DNA from: JBFMHD01 sp040752395 [NCBI: Candidatus Hydrogenedentota bacterium]
Lineage (GTDB): Bacteria; JBFMHD01
DNA: 31,588 nt
Assembly: GCA_040752395.1 (NCBI GenBank)
Contig: JBFMHD010000005.1
Location: forward strand, 1 to 31,588
Reading direction: 5' to 3'
Shown in pieces: positions 12,001 through 19,461 of this stretch. Position numbers and translations under genes: made by a program. Positions within the stretch are counted from its first letter, which is position 1. Each line of letters begins with the position of its first letter. The notes beneath the pieces are model-generated. The model made no database searches. It was not told the DNA's origin and worked only from the letters and a program-made list of their open reading frames with translations.

Positions 12001-12562
12001 TTTCTTCGAGTAATTCTTCAAACGGTTTTGTAGCTATATCTTCGCTCGGGAATTGCATATATTGGGCGAGATAAATTATTTTTGCGTGTTCTAACGATTT
12101 TTCAAATTCTAAATCATAATCTTTAAACGAATTGTCGAGCTGTTTTAGCACCATTTTTTTATCATCATAAGCCCCGGGTTTTTGAATCAGCTTAATCAAT
12201 GGTTCTGGATAAAAGACTATATTACTTTTTTCAGCGAAAAATACGTCATAACCACAGGCACGGCTATTATAAAATTTTAAGGTATCTATGAGTGCGACCT
12301 GTCTATTTCGTGCCCATGGCCAGAACCCGAATAAATCTATTGACGGGTCATCATAATCAATATACCCGAGGTCTTCACAGATTTTTATTTGTGGTCTTAA
12401 TCGATACCGTAAATCAAGTGATTTTAATTCGGTTCGTTTAAACAAATCGAGACGGTCCAACAATAAAGCAAGTATGCCAACTGTTAACCCGAAAATAAAA
12501 CCATTGATTATTCTTTCGTATACCTTTTTATGTTTAGATATTAGCGCCTTGAATCGTTGCAT
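9098..12562 (-). CDS. CHASE2 class III nucleotidyl cyclase, base- and transition-state-binding subunit
   Basis: 1154 aa with the same layout as the downstream paralogue: TM (about 19-37), CHASE2 domain (YIDYDDPSIDLFGFWPWARN near the start), TM cluster, cyclase domain, helical tail with one TPR-like unit and NPPHPNWQGEF. Both metal Asp are lost: M688 in FSMIQGFN and H732 in KYEGHII. Retained are K728, T802 (QYTVMGDAVN), N809 and R813 (NVAAR); Lys/Thr is the base-recognition pair of class IIIb adenylyl cyclases. It matches the C2 half of mammalian enzymes. I chose the second Met (12562) because AAGGAG lies just upstream of it; the earlier Met at 12580 has no ribosome site. If 12580 is used, add 6 to these numbers. 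Confidence 0.9.
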   Translation of the reverse strand: MQRFKALISKHKKVYERIINGFIFGLTVGILALLLDRLDLFKRTELKSLDLRYRLRPQIKICEDLGYIDYDDPSIDLFGFWPWARNRQVALIDTLKFYNSRACGYDVFFAEKSNIVFYPEPLIKLIQKPGAYDDKKMVLKQLDNSFKDYDLEFEKSLEHAKIIYLAQYMQFPSEDIATKPFEELLEESKKRRENYPEDKKLAILEIEKNAIPITNPAFKDIYRRHIFKSIDIVAPLYKFTQASRGTGFAQIVKDMDSTVRLFPIFIFYDNYIYPALTLKMASDILDFNINEIEIKPGKFIQFKNVLIYNDKTHKRRDIIIPIDNNSQTLVNWAGGFNTTFFHYSFKTISYYYAIIKAKEIARKFSPIQENLQTLYLELYNYIEQENLVEPHLISEISASIALSRCFQNEILSAENPQSIKEKIKNDIYLKYVDDVYWSVKISHNLFKELKKNKDIGFINFKQNYKYFCDDEYAKEVFDNIKWFHNKNRIDDVAPFYFPKKQNILINNKLTPVSPLFLENRILMIGLTGIGTIDLNPMPFEESCPMVAMHTNFLNMMLTRQFLRFPPTWYKYFISLFLALITGVITALLSAKIGIIITILISLVYIAIIWFLWTGFGYWLTLVIPLLSIYLSYLSIAVNKYIHSLIDRRKIRNIFSTMVSPAVLKLMEENPDKFTLRGERKPVTTSFSMIQGFNKVTQSVAPDYLSRILSIYLTPTSEIILDYEGYIDKYEGHIIMSDFGVPIDDPNNAWKCAFSSIEQQLDIQAFQYYVYVNYAVSVFTTIGFNWGYVSAGNMGSEKKMQYTVMGDAVNVAARFMPANLIYNSRIITGGETYDKIKNFVEIRKLDKLLLKGKTIPTTIYEVLGWKKDKYIELLGSKPVPNSLLIRWQIAPGTKVFAYYRFMKQKYEETNNPLAKKIKEFFGSQLPLASNITEVGNKIFFLDLIDELNNVCKMYNIDNSVVNNGGDYLELLNNCEGKVVKPIIEELKTDVSRMAELQNIMLLGNKIKMFRNKLELTDDIHELILSSNQHIKEFIQNKNKENIETLNKNLSVIMEKYKKNVADFYDLIKTDNKIYRDMMAEIGAISDNKRDVINIYEDSLEKYWERKWDEALAGFKKCVEIDPVDSPSLCLIDRIKMYKENPPHPNWQGEFVQTKK

Positions 12563-12608
12563 CTCTGCTCCTTTGCCCATTATTATCTGTAATTACTCAG
12601 TTATAGTT

Positions 12609-12629
12609 AGAAGCAAGAAGCAAGATAAA
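12609..12629. repeat. Heptamer array (AGAAGCA), second copy
   Basis: AGAAGCA twice, then AGATAAA, in the 74-base gap between the MoxR gene and the first cyclase. Same unit and same ending as 4791-4818. Confidence 0.88.
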
Positions 12630-12636
12630 AAAACAC

Positions 12637-13602
12637 TTATATAATAATAGATTTCAGAATGGTATCCTGAGTAATACCATCAGCACTGGCATGATAGTTC
12701 AAAACGATCCTGTGTCTTAACACATCACAAAACATATATTTAACATCCTCCATACCTATACTGACCCTAGCCTCAAGTAAAGCCCTTACTTTAGCTGACT
12801 TTACAAGGTGCTGAGAGGCACGCGGGCCACAGCCCCATCTAACGTATTTCTTAACAATTTCTGAATCTGTAATTTCGGGTCTTGTTCTTCTGACAAGGTT
12901 TACCGTATCTTTTATTATTTCTTCAGATACTGGTAAATCTTTGAATAATTGCTGTATCTGGATTATTTTATTTTTATCAATAATTGTGTTCAGACAGGAA
13001 AGATTATCAGCCCATTCTTTTGATGCTATCTTCATCTCTTCTTCAAAAGAGGGGTACCCAATCTTAATATATAAAAGAAATCTATCAAGTTGAGCTTCTG
13101 GTAATGGGTATGTTCCTTCAAGTTCGATAGGATTTTGTGTAGCAAGAACAAGATAGGGTCTATCAAGTGAAATAGTTTTTTCGCCTATACTTACCTCACG
13201 TTCCTGCATAGCTTGAAGCAAAGCTGCTTGTGTTTTGGGTGGGGTTCGATTTATTTCATCGGCAAGAATAATGTTGCCAAATAAGGGCCCTTTTAAAAGT
13301 TTGAAATACCTCTGTTGTGAGGTTTTGTCTACCTCAAGTATATCTGTTCCCGTGATATCAGTGGGCATTAAATCAGGCGTAAATTGAATCCTTGAAAATT
13401 TTAAATCAAGAATTTTACTAACAGCTGTAACAGTTAGAGTTTTTGCAAGCCCGGGAACACCCTCAAGCAGTATATGACCATCAGCAAACAAAGAAATTAT
13501 AATAGACTCAATCAATTTATCCTGGCCAATTATAACTTTATGAACCTCTGATATTAAATTATTTTTTATGTCTTTTAACTCATCGATTAATTTTTCACTC
13601 AT
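12637..13602 (-). CDS. MoxR-type AAA+ ATPase
   Basis: 321 aa, full length for the MoxR family of AAA+ chaperone-like ATPases, which mature or switch on partner proteins, often ones with von Willebrand A domains. Walker A GVPGLAKT (48-55), Walker B ILADEINR (112-119), the family signature TQNPIELEGTYPLPEAQLDR (155-174) with sensor residues, and the Arg-finger region RGCGPRASQ. Start overlaps the end of the phosphodiesterase gene by 4 bases (ATGA), which indicates translational coupling. MoxR genes usually sit next to DUF58 and vWA genes; none is here. Instead the neighbours are a phosphodiesterase and two cyclases, so its client may be one of those membrane proteins (inference). Confidence 0.92.
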   Translation of the reverse strand: MSEKLIDELKDIKNNLISEVHKVIIGQDKLIESIIISLFADGHILLEGVPGLAKTLTVTAVSKILDLKFSRIQFTPDLMPTDITGTDILEVDKTSQQRYFKLLKGPLFGNIILADEINRTPPKTQAALLQAMQEREVSIGEKTISLDRPYLVLATQNPIELEGTYPLPEAQLDRFLLYIKIGYPSFEEEMKIASKEWADNLSCLNTIIDKNKIIQIQQLFKDLPVSEEIIKDTVNLVRRTRPEITDSEIVKKYVRWGCGPRASQHLVKSAKVRALLEARVSIGMEDVKYMFCDVLRHRIVLNYHASADGITQDTILKSIII

Positions 13603-14915
13603 AATAAATTTTCTCCATCTAATTGTTTGATAATCTCTTTATCAAAAAAACCAGCAATCGTTGCTGTTACATCAAGTATATGTGGTCTTTGTTTTTGATA
13701 TTTTTCTGATAAAAATAGAAATGCATCATCGTGGGTATGCATACCTGTGAAATGTGTATCATTAAAGATGTTTTCCTTGTTTAATGAACCCTTTATATCA
13801 AACCCATATTCAGAAACTAAAACTAAATCAGGGGCATTAACAATGTATTCACCTTTGTATATAACCTCTGGTCTGTAAATATCTTTTATAACTTTTTTAT
13901 CATCAAATTTCAAATCTTTAAAAATATCGGTTAATTCATCAATTATTTTAAAACCACCATTTCTTGAGACCGAACCATCTCTAAACTTATCAGCATAATG
14001 GATGTAAATTCTTCCTGGCGTAAGACAGAATGCTTTTGTATCAGATAAGATATCTGTAAATTCTTTGCCTTTTACTTTAAGAAACCCTTTTTCAATCAAA
14101 ATCCTATTAACATTAATCTCTTTTTGAAGTCTTGTGAAGCCGTGATCTGAGATGATTCCAAATAATACATCATCTGTCTTTTCAGAAAAGACCTCACCAA
14201 GAAATTTGTCTACTTCTTTATAAAAATTTATAAATTCAGTATGATATCTATGTTTTTCATCAAAAAAAGCATCTATTAAAAAATGCTGGAGTCTGTCAGT
14301 AGCTGTAATAACTCCTATGAATAAATCCCACTCCTCATTTTTTAATAAATCTAAAAGAAGATTTTTATGAATACTAAAAGTATTATAAACATCTTCAATA
14401 AACTTATTTTTATTATCCTTACCTAACGATGAATCAACGTCTGTTCTATAATTTATTTTTTTAAGCTGCATAAGTAATTCTTCGGGATAAACGCTCTTGT
14501 CTAATTCGCAAGCAACAAACCCTGAAACCATTATCCCATTAATCGGCTGTGCAGGATAAGTTGATGGGATATTAAAAGCAATCGTTCTTTTCCCAAGTAT
14601 GTCCCAGATTAATTTAGACTTTAAATCAGATAGTTGAGGAAAGATGTATCTATAAGATTTTGGATGAATCTCAAAGAAACCATAGAGATTATGTTTTCCC
14701 GGGTTAACACCTGTTATAAAACTCGACCAGGCAACCGATGATACATCCGGTATAGTTGTATCCATCTGTGATAATCTGCCTGTTTTACAGATAGAATTTA
14801 AATTTGGCATAATTCCTTTATCAAGCAATGTCGTAATCAGGGTATAAGGTACGCCATCAAGCCCGATAATTATTACTCTGCTTTTTTCCTTTTTTTTAAA
14901 TAGAGAAATCACCAT
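13599..14915 (-). CDS. Alkaline phosphatase superfamily phosphodiesterase / nucleotide pyrophosphatase
   Basis: 438 aa without a signal peptide, so probably cytoplasmic. Begins with the superfamily metal motif VIIIGLDGVPY (D20), then the nucleophile segment PDVSSVAWSSFITG (S59 or S60 in place of the common Thr), ITATDRLQHF (Asp and His ligands), ISDHGF (Asp-His pair) and GMHTHDDA (last His). These match the type I phosphodiesterase/nucleotide pyrophosphatase branch. The residues suit hydrolysis of a phosphodi- or monoester; the substrate cannot be read from sequence. Its operon position before two cyclases makes cyclic-nucleotide turnover a reasonable guess, but this branch is broad. One base separates it from the P-loop gene upstream, and it overlaps MoxR by 4 bases downstream. 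Confidence 0.85.
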   Translation of the reverse strand: MVISLFKKKEKSRVIIIGLDGVPYTLITTLLDKGIMPNLNSICKTGRLSQMDTTIPDVSSVAWSSFITGVNPGKHNLYGFFEIHPKSYRYIFPQLSDLKSKLIWDILGKRTIAFNIPSTYPAQPINGIMVSGFVACELDKSVYPEELLMQLKKINYRTDVDSSLGKDNKNKFIEDVYNTFSIHKNLLLDLLKNEEWDLFIGVITATDRLQHFLIDAFFDEKHRYHTEFINFYKEVDKFLGEVFSEKTDDVLFGIISDHGFTRLQKEINVNRILIEKGFLKVKGKEFTDILSDTKAFCLTPGRIYIHYADKFRDGSVSRNGGFKIIDELTDIFKDLKFDDKKVIKDIYRPEVIYKGEYIVNAPDLVLVSEYGFDIKGSLNKENIFNDTHFTGMHTHDDAFLFLSEKYQKQRPHILDVTATIAGFFDKEIIKQLDGENLL

Positions 14916-14916
14916 C

Positions 14917-15378
14917 TTATTCTATATACCCAAGGCCTCGTAATCGTTCCTGAACCTTAATATCTTCCTCGTTAGAATAACTACTGCCTTCTAATCTCTT
15001 GATAAAATTTAAATGTTCGAGTGTTTTAATAATATTAATAACTGAATCTTTAATATCAGAGGATACCAGAACCTCTGCATAAGGTATATCTCTTCTATCA
15101 GTTATCAATATTTTTTTCTTAATATCAATTATGTCTTTAATCTTTATATCGTCAGACTTTAATATCAGAGAGATATTGTTTCTTACAAATAGTTTACAAA
15201 AATGTATAACAATTTCCAATTTTTTTTCTTTAGTTAAATCTAATAATATTTCTTCTTTATCAATATCAATAAATTCTACAGCGATATCTCTTTCTAATAG
15301 TTGTCCTTCAAGTTCTTTAGCTATTTTGGAAAGTAAACTACTGTTTTGCCCACTAATAAAAAGACATACGCCGCTCAT
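14917..15378 (-). CDS. APS-kinase-like P-loop protein with degenerate nucleotide-binding loop
   Basis: 153 aa. The start MSGVCLFISGQNSSLLSKIAKELEGQL and the following VEFIDIDKEE follow the layout of adenylylsulfate kinase (GLSGSGKST, helix, then a DxD strand). The P-loop Lys is missing, however: SGQNSSLL instead of SGxGKST, so ATP binding and kinase activity are doubtful. The last residues, EDIKVQERLRGLGYIE, match the tail (xxRLRxLGYxE) that often ends alkaline-phosphatase-superfamily proteins, which is the family of the next gene. It looks like a non-catalytic partner of that phosphodiesterase. First gene of the operon; a GGAGAGG ribosome site 8 bases upstream sits flush against a heptamer array. 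Confidence 0.55.
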   Translation of the reverse strand: MSGVCLFISGQNSSLLSKIAKELEGQLLERDIAVEFIDIDKEEILLDLTKEKKLEIVIHFCKLFVRNNISLILKSDDIKIKDIIDIKKKILITDRRDIPYAEVLVSSDIKDSVINIIKTLEHLNFIKRLEGSSYSNEEDIKVQERLRGLGYIE

Positions 15379-15386
15379 AATGAAGA

Positions 15387-15413
15387 CCTCTCCTCTTGCC
15401 TCTTGCCTCTAAA
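15387..15413 (-). repeat. Heptamer array (CTCTTGC) abutting the Shine-Dalgarno of 14917-15378
   Basis: Two perfect CTCTTGC units and CTCTAAA at 15393-15413. On the minus strand this reads GAGGCAA-type repeats and runs straight into GGAGAGG (15393-15387), 8 bases before the start codon. Slippage in the array would change the leader immediately before the ribosome site. Confidence 0.75.
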
Positions 15414-15620
15414 GGTAGGAAATGCTTGCTTGCGCATACGATATGCCAAACTTGAGAAGAAGCCATATATTCCCTCTATTAATTTTACTATTATTATTTT
15501 AACACTTTTTCTGTTTTCTGTTAACATCTTTTTCAAAATTTTTTAAATATATTCTTTTGCTCCATACCCCAATCCATGGGATTTTGTCGTTGATGATGTT
15601 CCAGTAAATTTAATTCTTTC

Positions 15621-15649
15621 TTGCATTAAAATTGATTCTTAAATATAAT
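15621..15649 (+). promoter_or_regulatory. Sigma-70-type promoter for the glycosidase-like gene
   Basis: TTGCAT (15621-15626), a 17-base spacer, and a perfect TATAAT (15644-15649), about 60 bases ahead of the start codon at 15717. The gap 15379-15716 otherwise holds the heptamer array, a short palindrome GCATA/TATGC near 15438, and AT-rich DNA. I see no clear minus-strand promoter for the divergent operon in it. Confidence 0.65.
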
Positions 15650-15716
15650 TTATGGTGTATATAGTTTAATAGATTTTAGTTTTATAGAGGAAATTCAATA
15701 TATATAAGTAACAAAA

Positions 15717-16799
15717 ATGAAGAGAAAAAAGATAATTTTGTTTTTAGCAATTATTCTGATTTTTATTTTTGTTGGTATACCAACAATCAAACGGGAGACA
15801 AAAGAATTCCAAAAACGTGTCTATAAGAAGAAGTTATTAGAATCGTCTAATTTTAATAGTAAAAATCAGATTGGATTTGAAAATTTACCATATTTTAGTT
15901 CTGAACCTATTCCAGGACCTAAAACTGATATTACTTTCTTCAAAGGTAGTTATATTATTCTTCAGTATCCTATAGATATACCTTTAAAAAAGGCAAAGGA
16001 GATAGGTGCAAACAGTGTAAGTATTGTTGTGGATTTCGACCTGCTCAAAAGAGGACGAGAATACTGGTCGGAACGCAAATATGAAATCATAAATGCTATC
16101 AATCTAGCACATAAGTTAGGTTTGATAGTTCAGCTTTCTGGTGGATTTTATATAGTAGAAAAAAATATTACTCATTACATAAAAAGCTATGAAGAGTATA
16201 AAGAGGCGTATATTGTTTCTGTAGTAGAACTAGCTAAGATAGCTAACGAATATTTAGTTGAACGTTTCGAGGTTTCACGTGAGATAGATGTGGTGACAAG
16301 CCGTTTTGTAGAATATGAAGGATGGGTAGAGCACTGGGATTGCTGGGAACATAAAAAGTTTGTTAAACTCATAGAAGAGTTCGCTCATAAACTATTTATC
16401 GAGGTAAAAAAATATTATAATGGTAAGATCGGGATAGGATTCTGCGAGCCGAAAAAGTATGTAAAACTTCCAGACTATGATTTCATTGGTATTACAGTTT
16501 ATAGTGGTGGTGAGCCATATAATATGGCACGTAATGCAATAAAATATATCTATAATGCAAGAAAACATACAGGTGATTTCAACAGAATAAAAGAGTTAGT
16601 TCTTGGAGAGGTGGCAATTGGATGGTTGGATGAAGGTATCGAATTAAATTCAGAACAAAAGAAAAAAATCTATAATGAATTTTTTTATGCTACTAATCAT
16701 CTTATTGATGGTTATTTTGTTTTTATCGATTTCCCTCATCCAGATGAAGAACTTAAGGTTATTGCAAAAGAGCGGTATTATTGCAATGTTGTAATATAA
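15717..16799 (+). CDS. Membrane-anchored TIM-barrel glycoside-hydrolase-like protein
   Basis: 360 aa: basic start and one TM segment (KKIILFLAIILIFIFVGI, about 4-21), so probably tethered outside the membrane. The rest alternates strands and helices like a TIM barrel (ANSVSIVVDFDL, LGLIVQLSGGFY, VERFEVSREID, KIGIGFCEP, YDFIGITVYSGG, ELVLGEVAIGW, GYFVFIDFPHP). Two Glu at strand ends, E189 (FEVSREID) and E298 (LGEVAIGW), sit where clan A glycosidases place acid/base and nucleophile. Family not identified. Only a weak GAGG, about 26 bases upstream, could serve as ribosome site. The last 11 or so codons overlap a glycosyltransferase remnant on the other strand, so the native C terminus may be lost. 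It is the only long plus-strand gene here. Confidence 0.6.
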   Translation: MKRKKIILFLAIILIFIFVGIPTIKRETKEFQKRVYKKKLLESSNFNSKNQIGFENLPYFSSEPIPGPKTDITFFKGSYIILQYPIDIPLKKAKEIGANSVSIVVDFDLLKRGREYWSERKYEIINAINLAHKLGLIVQLSGGFYIVEKNITHYIKSYEEYKEAYIVSVVELAKIANEYLVERFEVSREIDVVTSRFVEYEGWVEHWDCWEHKKFVKLIEEFAHKLFIEVKKYYNGKIGIGFCEPKKYVKLPDYDFIGITVYSGGEPYNMARNAIKYIYNARKHTGDFNRIKELVLGEVAIGWLDEGIELNSEQKKKIYNEFFYATNHLIDGYFVFIDFPHPDEELKVIAKERYYCNVVI

Positions 16800-17003
16800 A
16801 CATCCGTAGCTTTTGCCAGTTACACAGAGACTGCGGTCATTAACCGCATCTTTGATTAATATCGTCTGAAAGTATTCGTCCATATTATAGACTGACAGCA
16901 GCCTTGCGTTTTCAGAGTTTGACAGAACCAGCAATAACCCTGCCCAGCAGAAATAAGCCGCAGCTATTAATGAGAAGATGATCAGCTCAGATTGTCGTTT
17001 CAT
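16764..17003 (-). pseudogene. Truncated N-terminus of a PMT/ArnT-type membrane glycosyltransferase
   Basis: From ATG at 17003: a TM segment (LIIFSLIAAAYFCWAGLLLV), then VYNMDEYFQ and KSYGCLYYNIAIIPL. That is the usual opening of GT39/GT83-type polytopic glycosyltransferases: first TM, the catalytic DE in the first loop, then YG.LYYNxAxxP. After about 80 codons the similarity stops and the frame runs into the antisense of the glycosidase-like gene, where the remaining several hundred residues should be. The remnant therefore lost its 3' part. The DNA from 17004 to 17110 shows no feature. Confidence 0.55.
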
Positions 17004-17110
17004 GTTTGTCTATTCATTCGGGATGTAAGGTAGTAAACCATCAAGTCATCATATATAATAACAAAAGCAATAGTAATTTTGATTTGTGGATAACCAGTCA
17101 TTCATAAGCA

Positions 17111-18481
17111 TCATATTCCTTGGCGGCCCGCTGAAGGAGCAGTATAATCACCTCTAACAGAACGATTCCAATCAAATAATACAATACTGAAAATTAAGAA
17201 ACCTGTAAAAAGTAATAATAGAAACAGTCCTGCGTCAGGAAAGAGTTTCAAAATTAAATTCGGTGAGATAGAAGGATCAGCAATAGTATAAACTAATTCT
17301 TTAAATATATCATAAAGATAATTGTAAGTCATACTGAACGAATGCCCGGTACCATATCTGCCTGATTTTAAATAAGCATTATATACATTTGTAATACTCG
17401 CTGTAAAATTAATGATAAAACCAATAGAAGATAAACCAACAAATAGGATTTTAAATATTTTTTTATAAGTTATATCTTTTAAATATATAAAGCCAGCTGA
17501 TAAAATCGGGACTATAATCAGAAGAAAACGTGGACCATAACATAAACCACCTTCCCATGGTGCCCAGCCAGCGTACAAAAAAATTGTTTGTAAAAATAGT
17601 ATAAAAATCATAACAGCTAAAATCTGTTTTTCAATTATTCCCTTTATAATCCCTGCAAGAGCCAGAAGGAGCAGCGGGTTATATATAAAAAAACTTTTAC
17701 CGGGAGAAAAGAGATAGCCAGCAAGCCCTCTTAATATAGAATGCGAGAATCCCTGATGAACCCAGACTTTAGTTAGTGTATCATAATATCGAGGTTGATA
17801 TCCGAAATTATAAAAATCTCCTCTGTAAAAAGAATTATATGCAAAATGAAGTATTACCGGCAGTAGTATTGAGATCGCTAAAAATTCTATATTTTTTAAT
17901 AAATTTCTATTTTTAAGAAGAAAAAAAATATAAAAAACCGGGGTATATATAATGTTAACTGGTTTTAATATTACAAGAAAAGCAATAAACATAGATGATA
18001 ATAAATATCTTTGTTTATAAAGAAACATAACAGACAAAAACATAAAAAGAGAAAGTACAGGCTCGATAAACAAAGTTTTACTATAAAAAAGTAGTATACA
18101 TGAAGTGACAAAAATAAAAGACATATTGTAGCTACTATTGATAAAAAGCCTGATAAGATAAAAAATAACAAGAGTGATTATTCCGTTAAATAAAGGAATT
18201 AAAGCCCAGTTAAGCATATTTGAGGTTTGTTCATTAAATACAAAATAAAATATTTTACCAAGATATTTAGCACAAAGAATATAAGGCGTCAAAAGAAGTG
18301 GATAAAATCCTTGAAACCTCGGATAGATTATATTATTATTTTTTATTAAACAGGGTTTACCTATGGTGATAATATTTTTCCCCATCTCAAAATAGACCAG
18401 TTCGTCTGTTATTGATAAACTTGAAGGAATTAATATAACAAGGAATAAGATAAATAAAAAAGAAAGAGAAGTGGTCTTCAC
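17111..18481 (-). CDS. Polytopic membrane glycosyltransferase-like protein
   Basis: 456 aa with many hydrophobic segments from residue 5 onward, and short polar loops. The first loop has SITDELVYFEMGKNI, with the Asp-Glu (D26, E27) that is catalytic in PMT/GT39 and related lipid-phosphosugar transferases, followed by PRFQGFYPLL. A middle loop GDFYNFGYQPRYYDT and the GWAPWEGGLCYGPRFLL segment also suit this superfamily. It would transfer a sugar from a polyprenyl-phosphate donor on the outer face of the membrane; the acceptor is unknown. The start overlaps the metF stop by 4 bases (ATGA), so it is translationally coupled to metF despite unrelated function. The short GC-richer C-terminal tail (residues about 437-456) looks unlike the rest. 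Confidence 0.7.
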   Translation of the reverse strand: MKTTSLSFLFILFLVILIPSSLSITDELVYFEMGKNIITIGKPCLIKNNNIIYPRFQGFYPLLLTPYILCAKYLGKIFYFVFNEQTSNMLNWALIPLFNGIITLVIFYLIRLFINSSYNMSFIFVTSCILLFYSKTLFIEPVLSLFMFLSVMFLYKQRYLLSSMFIAFLVILKPVNIIYTPVFYIFFLLKNRNLLKNIEFLAISILLPVILHFAYNSFYRGDFYNFGYQPRYYDTLTKVWVHQGFSHSILRGLAGYLFSPGKSFFIYNPLLLLALAGIIKGIIEKQILAVMIFILFLQTIFLYAGWAPWEGGLCYGPRFLLIIVPILSAGFIYLKDITYKKIFKILFVGLSSIGFIINFTASITNVYNAYLKSGRYGTGHSFSMTYNYLYDIFKELVYTIADPSISPNLILKLFPDAGLFLLLLFTGFLIFSIVLFDWNRSVRGDYTAPSAGRQGI

Positions 18482-19350
18482 GTTACTCTTTTTAATATCT
18501 CAGGGATATACTCTTCAGCGTTGATGGCCATAATATGGACGCCATCTGCAAACATTTTTATTTCTTCAATAAGATTTGCGACGATAGTGATGCCCTCATT
18601 AATCGGGTCTTTTGTATCTTTTAACCTCTCAATAAGTTCCTGGGGAATATTTATTCCTGGCATTTTGTTTAAATTCTCAGCCATCTGATAAGATTTTAAT
18701 AATAATACGCCAAAAAGAACACGAATACCGTAATCCTTAACCTTCTCGTAAAAATTTTTAAATATGTTAATATCAAATGTTATCTGGGTTTGAAAAAAAG
18801 ATGCACCTGATTCAATCTTTTTTTTCATCATAATAAGCTGTAAATCAAGTGGTTCAACCGAAGGATTAACAACAGCTCCAAGTAAAAAGGTAGGTTTCCC
18901 ATTAAGTAGAGTTCCGTTCATATCCCTGCCGTTTCTTAATGAGTCAGCAACCCTAAGAAGCGTAACCGGATCAAGATCATAAACAGGTTTAGCATCTTTA
19001 TGATCACCATTAAAAGGATGGTCGCCAGAAAGTATTAAGATGTTTTCAATCCCAAGCAGGCTCGCTTGTAGTAAGTCTGATTGCAAAGCGATCCTGTTTC
19101 TATCCCTGCATGTTAATTGGTATATCGGCTCGTATCCTGCTACTTTTAATTTATGACAGATAGCAAGTGGTCCGAGTCGCATAATAGCTCTTTGAGAGTC
19201 AGTAACATTAAATGCATCAACATAATCTGATAAAAACTTTGCTCTATTCATCAATTGGGTAATATCAATACCTTTAGGTGGGAATAATTCTGCTGTTACT
19301 ATAAATTTTTTTTCTTTTAATACTTCTTTAAAAGGTTTCATCTGTATCAT
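18478..19350 (-). CDS. metF: Methylenetetrahydrofolate reductase
   Basis: 290 aa, the usual length of the bacterial single-domain flavoprotein, which reduces 5,10-methylene- to 5-methyl-tetrahydrofolate. Visible: catalytic Glu in FIVTAELFPPKG, the FAD/folate segment DAFNVTDSQRA, PIYQLTCRDRNR, ILILSGDHP and FFQTQITFD. The next gene upstream is MetV, which pairs with MetF in acetogens, so this is probably the methyl-branch (Wood-Ljungdahl) form rather than the NADH-dependent methionine enzyme. No good ribosome site precedes either the first Met or Met4. A palindromic element of about 119 bases and heptamer-like DNA separate it from metV. Confidence 0.93.
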   Translation of the reverse strand: MIQMKPFKEVLKEKKFIVTAELFPPKGIDITQLMNRAKFLSDYVDAFNVTDSQRAIMRLGPLAICHKLKVAGYEPIYQLTCRDRNRIALQSDLLQASLLGIENILILSGDHPFNGDHKDAKPVYDLDPVTLLRVADSLRNGRDMNGTLLNGKPTFLLGAVVNPSVEPLDLQLIMMKKKIESGASFFQTQITFDINIFKNFYEKVKDYGIRVLFGVLLLKSYQMAENLNKMPGINIPQELIERLKDTKDPINEGITIVANLIEEIKMFADGVHIMAINAEEYIPEILKRVT

Positions 19351-19411
19351 ACAGCTGGCCGGATAAATCCACCCCTACTTGCATCTATCGGCCGCAAGGA
19401 ACTGCCCTCCA

Positions 19412-19439
19412 CCGTTCTCCGTTATCTTGCCTCTTACTC
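19412..19439. repeat. Degenerate heptamer array between metF and metV
   Basis: CCGTTCT, CCGTTAT, CTTGCCT and CTTACTC are consecutive 7-base units. The complement contains CAAGATAACGGA, shared with the end of the array at 4791-4825. Confidence 0.5.
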
Positions 19440-19461
19440 CTAAATACGCCACCTATAACTA

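Noticed and set aside
9098-12562. Pseudogene call for the cyclase with missing metal ligands
   Set aside because: The frame is intact over 1154 codons, the other catalytic residues are precisely kept, and the partner lacks exactly those, so specialisation fits better than decay.
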